Origin: Fodinicurvata sp. EGI_FJ10296
Lineage (GTDB): Bacteria > Pseudomonadota > Alphaproteobacteria > DSM-16000 > Inquilinaceae
Assembly (NCBI RefSeq): GCF_040712075.1
Contig: NZ_JBFCVL010000003.1
Span: 186,001 to 250,000, forward strand
Direction: 5' to 3'
DNA: 64,000 nucleotides
The notes under the pieces: model-generated
The model's input: only the letters and a program-made list of their open reading frames with translations
Told to the model about the DNA's origin: nothing
The model's database searches: none
Part shown: positions 59,574 through 64,000 of the stretch, one piece after another
How positions within the stretch are numbered: position 1 is the stretch's first letter
Layout of the letters: every line of letters starts with the position of its first letter
Program-made: the position numbers and the translations under genes

Positions 59574-60581
59574 TCAGCGGCCGATTTCCGACCGATACTC
59601 GGTTATGATCTCTTCGGCCGGCGTGCCGACATCGGCGATGAAGTCGTCCCAGATCGCCTGACCGGACTCGACCATCGCTTCGTGCAGATCGCCTTCCACC
59701 GTTGATACGCTGATCCCCTCGCCTTCGAGCTTCGCCAGCTTTTCCTCGTCGTCGGCTTCGGACCGTGCCCAGAACTCCGGCCGCATCTCGTCGGCAACGG
59801 TGCGAATGGCCTCCTGATGCTCGTCCGACAGCGCGTTCCAGGCATCGAGATTGACGGCCATGACGCTGATCGGATTGACGTAATCCATGATCGTCATGTG
59901 GCCGAGGAACTCCCAGAACGCACCGTCGACACCGGAACTGGTCGAGGTCGTGACGCCGTCGATGACGCCGGAGGCCAGCCCCGGCACGACGTCGCCCCAT
60001 GGCATCTGAACCGTGCTGGCGCCCAGCTCATCGAAGAACTGCGACTGGATGGAATCCGCGGTGCGGATGCGCACGCCAGAGAAATCGTCGCGCGTTTCGA
60101 TCGCGCGGTCGGCATAGACCTGCCCGCCCGGCCAGGCCACGTCGTACAGGATGACCTGGTTGTTGTCCGCCGCGATCTCTTCGTAATACGGGCGCGCGAT
60201 CTCGTTGAGCGTCCAGGCCTCGTCATAGCCCACCGCCAGATACGGCAGAGCGTTCACGCCCATCAGCGGCGCTTCACCGACCTGCTGCATCAGGTGATAG
60301 TCGGCGGCTTCAACGATGCCGTCGCGCACGGCGCCCATGACCTCGGGCCCCTGAAGGCCAAGCGCCCCGGCCGGATGCACGGTGATTTCAACGGCGCCGT
60401 CGGTGACCTCCGCAACCCGGTCGGCAAAGGCTTCGGCGTTCTCGGTGTGGAAGTTCCCGGCCGGAAACGCGATATGCATGTTCCAGCGATGATCCTGCGC
60501 CTCTGCGCTTCCGGCTGAAAGGCCCGCTAACGCGGCCCCCGCCATCAAGGTGGCGGACAATCCTGTTTTCGTTCCCGACAT
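59574..60581 (-). CDS. TRAP-transporter solute receptor (DctP family)
   Basis: Periplasmic receptor of a TRAP transporter, 335 residues, with a signal peptide (MSGTKTGLSATLMAGAALAGL, cleavage near AEA-QDH). The body has family markers such as NFHTENAEAFADRVAEVTDGAVEI, GALGLQGPEVMGAVRDGIVEAA and DDFSGVRIRTADSIQS. The last supplies the Arg that usually salt-bridges a carboxylate ligand. No DctQ or DctM membrane genes are in the window, so the receptor would need partners elsewhere. Placed before RidA/HyuAB on the same strand, it probably collects the substrate of that cluster, likely a carboxylate. Confidence 0.88.
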   Translation of the reverse strand: MSGTKTGLSATLMAGAALAGLSAGSAEAQDHRWNMHIAFPAGNFHTENAEAFADRVAEVTDGAVEITVHPAGALGLQGPEVMGAVRDGIVEAADYHLMQQVGEAPLMGVNALPYLAVGYDEAWTLNEIARPYYEEIAADNNQVILYDVAWPGGQVYADRAIETRDDFSGVRIRTADSIQSQFFDELGASTVQMPWGDVVPGLASGVIDGVTTSTSSGVDGAFWEFLGHMTIMDYVNPISVMAVNLDAWNALSDEHQEAIRTVADEMRPEFWARSEADDEEKLAKLEGEGISVSTVEGDLHEAMVESGQAIWDDFIADVGTPAEEIITEYRSEIGR

Positions 60582-60677
60582 TTCGTGACTACTCCCCGTT
60601 TTCAGTGTTTCCCGTCGCCGGCGACGCATGGTCTCACCACATCACCGTGTGCGGCCCGAGATGATCTTTACATCGAA

Positions 60678-60691
60678 TGATCGTTTGATCA
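60678..60691. promoter_or_regulatory. Candidate GntR operator TGATCGTTTGATCA
   Basis: Two-fold symmetric TGATC and GATCA separated by 4 bp, between the divergent gntR and dctP genes. Operators of FCD/FadR-type GntR regulators are usually short palindromes in such gaps. Position is the main evidence. Confidence 0.5.
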
Positions 60692-60792
60692 AGAATGTGC
60701 TGACGGATAAACGGCGATGACATTGACGCTTTCGGCCCGTCCGCTAATTGGTTCCAATGGTGGTCGGCAACGCAGGGGATGGGAATTCAACG

Positions 60793-61527
60793 ATGTCGGA
60801 TCCGACGGTCAGGATGGTTCAACCGATCAAATCGCGCCAGACCGTCCAGGATGGCGTCTATCGTGCGCTGCGCGAGGCGCTGGTGCGCGGCCGGTTCGAC
60901 CCGAACCATACGCTGACCATTCCGGCCCTGGCCGAGGCGTTCGAGACCAGCCACATGCCGGTGCGCGAGGCGCTGCGCCGCCTGGTCGCCGAGAACGCGC
61001 TGGAAATGTCGCCTAATGGCTCGGCCCGTGTGCCCGGCATCAGCCGCGCGCGCATGGACGACATTTTCCGGACCCGGATCGTGCTGGAGGGGTATGCCAC
61101 CGAACTGGCCGTCCCGCGCCTGAGCGCGCGCGACCGCCGGGCGATCGAGCAGGCGCGCATCCAGCACGAGACCAGCGGCGTCGAAGACGGCGTTTACGAG
61201 ATGCTCGACCGGAATCAGGAATTCCACTTCCAGATCTATGCCGGTTCGGGGTCCGAGGTCATGCCTCAGTTGATCGAGGCGCTGTGGCTGCGGCTCGGCC
61301 CCTATATGCGCGCGCTGTCGCACCATATCGAACCGCTGCTGGGCCAGGCCGATTTCGCCAACGGCGCCCAGTATCACCGACGGATCGTGGCGGCACTGGA
61401 CGCGGGCGACGCCGCAGCGGCCCGGTCGGCCGTGGAAGACGATATCCGCGCGACGCAGGCGTTATTGCACACGCTCGTACCGGCTGACCAAGACGCCGAA
61501 AGCGAATCCGTGATAGAGGAAGCCTGA
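60793..61527 (+). CDS. GntR/FadR-family regulator (FCD domain)
   Basis: Transcriptional regulator of the divergent catabolic genes, 244 residues. The start is MSDPTVRMVQPIKSRQTVQDGVYR. The winged helix (about 21-70, ALREALVRGRFDPNHTLTIPALAEAFETSHMPVREALRRL) is classical GntR. The C-terminal FCD domain is visible in DDIFRTRIVLEGYATELAV, HFQIYAGSGSEVMPQLIEALW and GAQYHRRIVAALDAGDAAAARSAVEDDI. That domain typically binds a small carboxylate. It faces dctP across a 211-bp gap holding the palindrome and is followed 14 bp later by the acyl-CoA dehydrogenase gene. Confidence 0.92.
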   Translation: MSDPTVRMVQPIKSRQTVQDGVYRALREALVRGRFDPNHTLTIPALAEAFETSHMPVREALRRLVAENALEMSPNGSARVPGISRARMDDIFRTRIVLEGYATELAVPRLSARDRRAIEQARIQHETSGVEDGVYEMLDRNQEFHFQIYAGSGSEVMPQLIEALWLRLGPYMRALSHHIEPLLGQADFANGAQYHRRIVAALDAGDAAAARSAVEDDIRATQALLHTLVPADQDAESESVIEEA

Positions 61528-61541
61528 CCAACCAGAATGAC

Positions 61542-62744
61542 ATGGCAGAGGAAACACCGGAGATGGCAATGCTGACGGCGGAACAGGAAGCGCTGAAACA
61601 ACGGGCGAGACAGGTCGCCACCGACCGGATCGAGCCGCTGGCGGCGTCCGTCGACCAGACGGAAGAATATCCCTGGGCCAGCATCGACGTTTTGAAGGCC
61701 GAAGGGTTCCTGGGCATGACCATCCCCAGGGCGTATGGCGGCCAGGGGCTGGGCTTTCTCGATGCCGTGCTGGTGATCGAGGAAATGGCCCGCGCCTGTG
61801 CCACCACCGGCCGCATTGCCGTGGAAACCAACATGGGCGCGCTGTCGGCGATCATGGAATACGGCACAGAGGACCAGAAACGCCTCGCCGCCGAACTGGT
61901 GCTGGGCGGCGACAAACCGGCGATCTGCATCACCGAGCCCGAAGCCGGCAGCGCCGCCACCGAGATGACGACACGCGCCGACAAACGCGGCGACAGCTAT
62001 GTGCTCAACGGCCACAAGCACTGGATCACCGGCGCCGGCGTGTCGCAACTGCACCTGATCTTCGCCCGCACCTTTGACGAGGACGGCACCGAACTGGGCA
62101 TCGGCGGATTCATCGCGCTGCGCGACGAGACCGACGGCCTGAAGGTTTTGCGCCGCCAATACGCCATGGGCGTGCGCGGCCTGCCCGAAGGCGAACTGGC
62201 GATCGAGGATGTCGTGGTGCCCGCCGACCGCGTCCTGACCTCGCCGCGCGGGTTCAAGCGCGGCTTCGGCGACCTGATGAACGCCTATAACGGCCAGCGC
62301 GCGGGTGCCGCGACCGTGGCGCTGGGCATCGCCCGGGCGGCGTTCGAAAAGGCGCTGGACTATGCCCAGGAGCGCGAGCAGTTCGGCCGCCCGATCTGCG
62401 AGTTCCAGGGGCTGCAATGGATGCTGGCGGATATGAGCATCGAGATCGACGCCGCCCGCCACATGATCCACGACGCCGCCGCCAGGGGCGTGCCCGGCAC
62501 CGATCACCCGTTCCCGGAACCGGCGGCCGCGGCCAAGGCCAAGATCTTCGCCTCTGAAATGGCGCTCAGGGTGACCAACAACGCGCTGCAGGTTTATGGC
62601 GCCAAGGGCTATGGCCGCGACTGCCCGATGGAACGCCATGTCCGCGATGCGCGCATGTTTACCATCGCCGGCGGCACCGCCCAGATCCTGCGCACGCTGG
62701 TGGCCTCGAAACTCCTCAACCGCCGCCTGCCGCAGGGGCGGTAG
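61542..62744 (+). CDS. Acyl-CoA dehydrogenase-family flavoprotein with atypical catalytic residue
   Basis: FAD enzyme of the acyl-CoA dehydrogenase fold, 400 residues. Markers include PRAYGGQGLGFLDAVLVIEEMAR, ICITEPEAGSAATEM, YVLNGHKHWITGA and the C-terminal LQVYGAKGYGRDCPMERHVRDARMFTIAGGTAQILRTLVASKLL. The glutamate base of medium-chain enzymes (E376 of MCAD, TEYPVEK) aligns with Asp360 here (RDCPMER). The alternative base position of long-chain and isovaleryl enzymes aligns with Gln252 (NGQRAG). The substrate is thus not a standard fatty acyl-CoA or the chemistry differs. Same strand and 14 bp after gntR. A longer or shorter start (61563) is possible. Confidence 0.88.
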   Translation: MAEETPEMAMLTAEQEALKQRARQVATDRIEPLAASVDQTEEYPWASIDVLKAEGFLGMTIPRAYGGQGLGFLDAVLVIEEMARACATTGRIAVETNMGALSAIMEYGTEDQKRLAAELVLGGDKPAICITEPEAGSAATEMTTRADKRGDSYVLNGHKHWITGAGVSQLHLIFARTFDEDGTELGIGGFIALRDETDGLKVLRRQYAMGVRGLPEGELAIEDVVVPADRVLTSPRGFKRGFGDLMNAYNGQRAGAATVALGIARAAFEKALDYAQEREQFGRPICEFQGLQWMLADMSIEIDAARHMIHDAAARGVPGTDHPFPEPAAAAKAKIFASEMALRVTNNALQVYGAKGYGRDCPMERHVRDARMFTIAGGTAQILRTLVASKLLNRRLPQGR

Positions 62745-62822
62745 GGTCGCGCCCGATGATCGTGATGTGGGTTTCGTGGAAGCTTTTTCCCGATGCATGA
62801 ATGGATCGGGATGACTCTTGCG

Positions 62823-62855
62823 GGCTGCGCCTGCGGTTTACCCGCAGGCGCAGCC
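62823..62855. terminator. Hairpin between the acyl-CoA dehydrogenase and anchor genes
   Basis: A perfect 14-bp stem, GGCTGCGCCTGCGG with CCGCAGGCGCAGCC, around a 5-nt loop, placed between convergent genes and 5 bp from the stop of the minus-strand gene. No strong T-tract is seen. Confidence 0.7.
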
Positions 62856-62859
62856 AGTC

Positions 62860-63495
62860 TCAGTACGCTTCGATGATCTCGTTGTAGTCACCGCTGACCT
62901 GCAGGGTCACAGTGATTTCGGCGCTGTCGCGGTTGCGCCAGAACCAGCCGTGGTTGCCATCAAAAGCCGCCTCGATAGAGCCTTCCCCCGAGGTTTCGCC
63001 CCGGCCCCGCTCATAGGTGATGGATTGATCGCCGCCGTGGGCGTGCAGATCGAAGTTGATCCGTCCGCCCTCTGCGAACCAGGCGTAGTCTGCGGTGGCA
63101 CCCTCGGCCATCACCATCTTGATATCGGCAGAAGCATCGGGGGCGAGCGTGAAGGTCAGCACGTCCTGCCAGACATCTTGTTCTTGCGCATGTGCTGTCC
63201 CCACAAAGACGCCGAGGATGTTGTTGAGCAGGCTGGATTGATCATCGCCCGCCGCCTCCATCTGGCGATCCATTTCGGCCTCCTGGGCAAGCTGCGTCTT
63301 GATCTCGCCCATCTCGGTAAGCCCTAGCACGCGACCAACCCGTGTTGGATCGACGCCGTATTCCGCAGGAAGCACGACAGTGACGAGGATCGCCACAGCA
63401 GCGACGCCCGCAATGATGGTAGACCGACGAAGCTGGGCCGAGCTCGGCAGTTCTTCGAGGCTCGGTTTTTCTGCGTTGAACATGTGTTTCTCCAA
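62860..63495 (-). CDS. Transmembrane-anchored periplasmic protein of unknown function
   Basis: A 211-residue protein with one membrane segment near the N-terminus (about 26-42, STIIAGVAAVAILVTVVLPAEY). The rest is polar and presumably faces the periplasm, ending in VTLQVSGDYNEIIEAY. The centre holds DVLTFTLAPDASADIKMVMAEGATADYAWFAEG and INFDLHAHGGD, a beta-rich pattern I do not recognise as a named domain. It is followed on the same strand upstream by a HupE/UreJ-type membrane protein gene, a pairing often seen beside metal-handling genes, so a role with a metal transporter is possible but inferred. Confidence 0.75.
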   Translation of the reverse strand: MEKHMFNAEKPSLEELPSSAQLRRSTIIAGVAAVAILVTVVLPAEYGVDPTRVGRVLGLTEMGEIKTQLAQEAEMDRQMEAAGDDQSSLLNNILGVFVGTAHAQEQDVWQDVLTFTLAPDASADIKMVMAEGATADYAWFAEGGRINFDLHAHGGDQSITYERGRGETSGEGSIEAAFDGNHGWFWRNRDSAEITVTLQVSGDYNEIIEAY

Positions 63496-63502
63496 TAATT
63501 CT

Positions 63503-64000
63503 TCAGGATGCTACGAAGTAGCCGGTGATCTGATAGCCCACGAGGATGAAACCCATTGACATCATGGCGACATTGGCGGTGTAGGCCTGACGAAAGAAGG
63601 CCGGTGATTTCCGCCAATAGCCCATGACAATCAGGATCACGGCGAGCGCCATTATCTGACCGATCTCGACGCCGACGTTGAACGCCAGCAGATTGGGCAG
63701 AAGCCCTTCCGAGGCGATTTCATAGTCGAGAATCTTGGTGGCAAGTCCCGTGCCGTGGAAGAAGCCGAAGATCAGCGTCGCGGCCTTGGTGTCTGGCTGG
63801 AACCCGAACCAGCGCTGATAGGCGCCAAGATTGTCGAGCGCCTTGTAAACCACCGAAAGGCCAATAATGGCATCGACGATATAGGCATTCACGCCCCAGC
63901 CAAACCATACTCCTGCCAGCATGGTGACCGAATGGCCAATGGCGAAGAGGCTGACATAGATGGCAACATCCTTCATCCTGTAAAGGAAGAAGACGACGCC
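63503..64000 (-). CDS. HupE/UreJ-type membrane protein, partial
   Basis: The reading frame runs off the right edge of the window without a stop, so the N-terminus is missing. The visible part, about 166 residues, has several hydrophobic helices with the His-containing motif LFAIGHSVTMLAG, then VYKALDNLG and GFFHGTGLATKI, which are characteristic of the HupE/UreJ_2 family. Family members are thought to move nickel or cobalt or to serve as metal permeases; the actual metal cannot be told. ATG at 63976 is inside the conserved part and so is probably not the true start. Confidence 0.82.
   Translation of the reverse strand, partial: GVVFFLYRMKDVAIYVSLFAIGHSVTMLAGVWFGWGVNAYIVDAIIGLSVVYKALDNLGAYQRWFGFQPDTKAATLIFGFFHGTGLATKILDYEIASEGLLPNLLAFNVGVEIGQIMALAVILIVMGYWRKSPAFFRQAYTANVAMMSMGFILVGYQITGYFVAS

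Overview
The window reads as chromosome of a GC-rich alphaproteobacterium, most likely a Rhodospirillales-type marine or moderately halophilic bacterium. The evidence is the dense high-GC coding, the rhizobial-type glycerol ABC transporter (glpSTPQUV), a kdsD-lptCAB-rpoN-hpf-ptsN block, a DUF1150 gene behind an Hsp20 gene, and a glycine-to-betaine methylation pathway of the kind found in halophiles. The lineage is inferred from family and gene-order knowledge, not from a search.

Layout. 1-1.6 kb: a tyrosine integrase next to a tRNA-Ser(GGA) gene, probably the edge of an island lying to the left of the window. 1.8-4.3 kb: a small membrane protein, an alpha/beta hydrolase and a glycosyltransferase. 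4.5-11.8 kb: translation block thrS-infC-rpmI-rplT-pheS-pheT, with infC starting at AUA. 11.9-17.6 kb: multicopper oxidase, MFS transporter, acetyltransferase, lepA. 17.8-26.7 kb: glpR divergent from glpD-glpSTPQUV (glycerol uptake and oxidation; no glycerol kinase gene seen). 26.7-31.3 kb: an exported hydratase-like protein, nitroreductase, epimerase, exported TPR protein, esterase. 31.8-37.9 kb: gltD-gltB glutamate synthase. 38-42.1 kb: GST, SIMPL-like secreted protein, NDUFA9-like dehydrogenase, tRNA-Leu(CAG), RNase D-like exonuclease. 42.3-48.7 kb: LPS (kdsD, lptC, lptA, lptB), sigma-54, ribosome hibernation factor and PtsN. 49.1-50 kb: DUF1150 and Hsp20. 51-53.9 kb: two glycine-betaine methyltransferases followed by metK, which supplies their SAM. 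54-62.7 kb: an apparent catabolic cluster (GntR and acyl-CoA dehydrogenase divergent from DctP, RidA, HyuA, HyuB and a class V aminotransferase). 62.8-64 kb: a membrane-anchored protein and a HupE/UreJ-type membrane protein cut by the window end.

Most interesting points. The 54-62.7 kb cluster combines four enzyme families in an order I cannot assign to a known pathway. Three of them (RidA, aminotransferase, acyl-CoA dehydrogenase) lack the textbook catalytic residue of their best-known relatives. Separately, a dispersed intergenic element with terminal inverted repeats occurs in two nearly complete, oppositely oriented copies (38.75 and 48.82 kb) plus one eroded copy (17.7 kb), each just downstream of a conserved gene. 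Other points are a degenerate ABC signature in one glycerol ATPase and a signal peptide on a hydratase of a normally cytosolic family.
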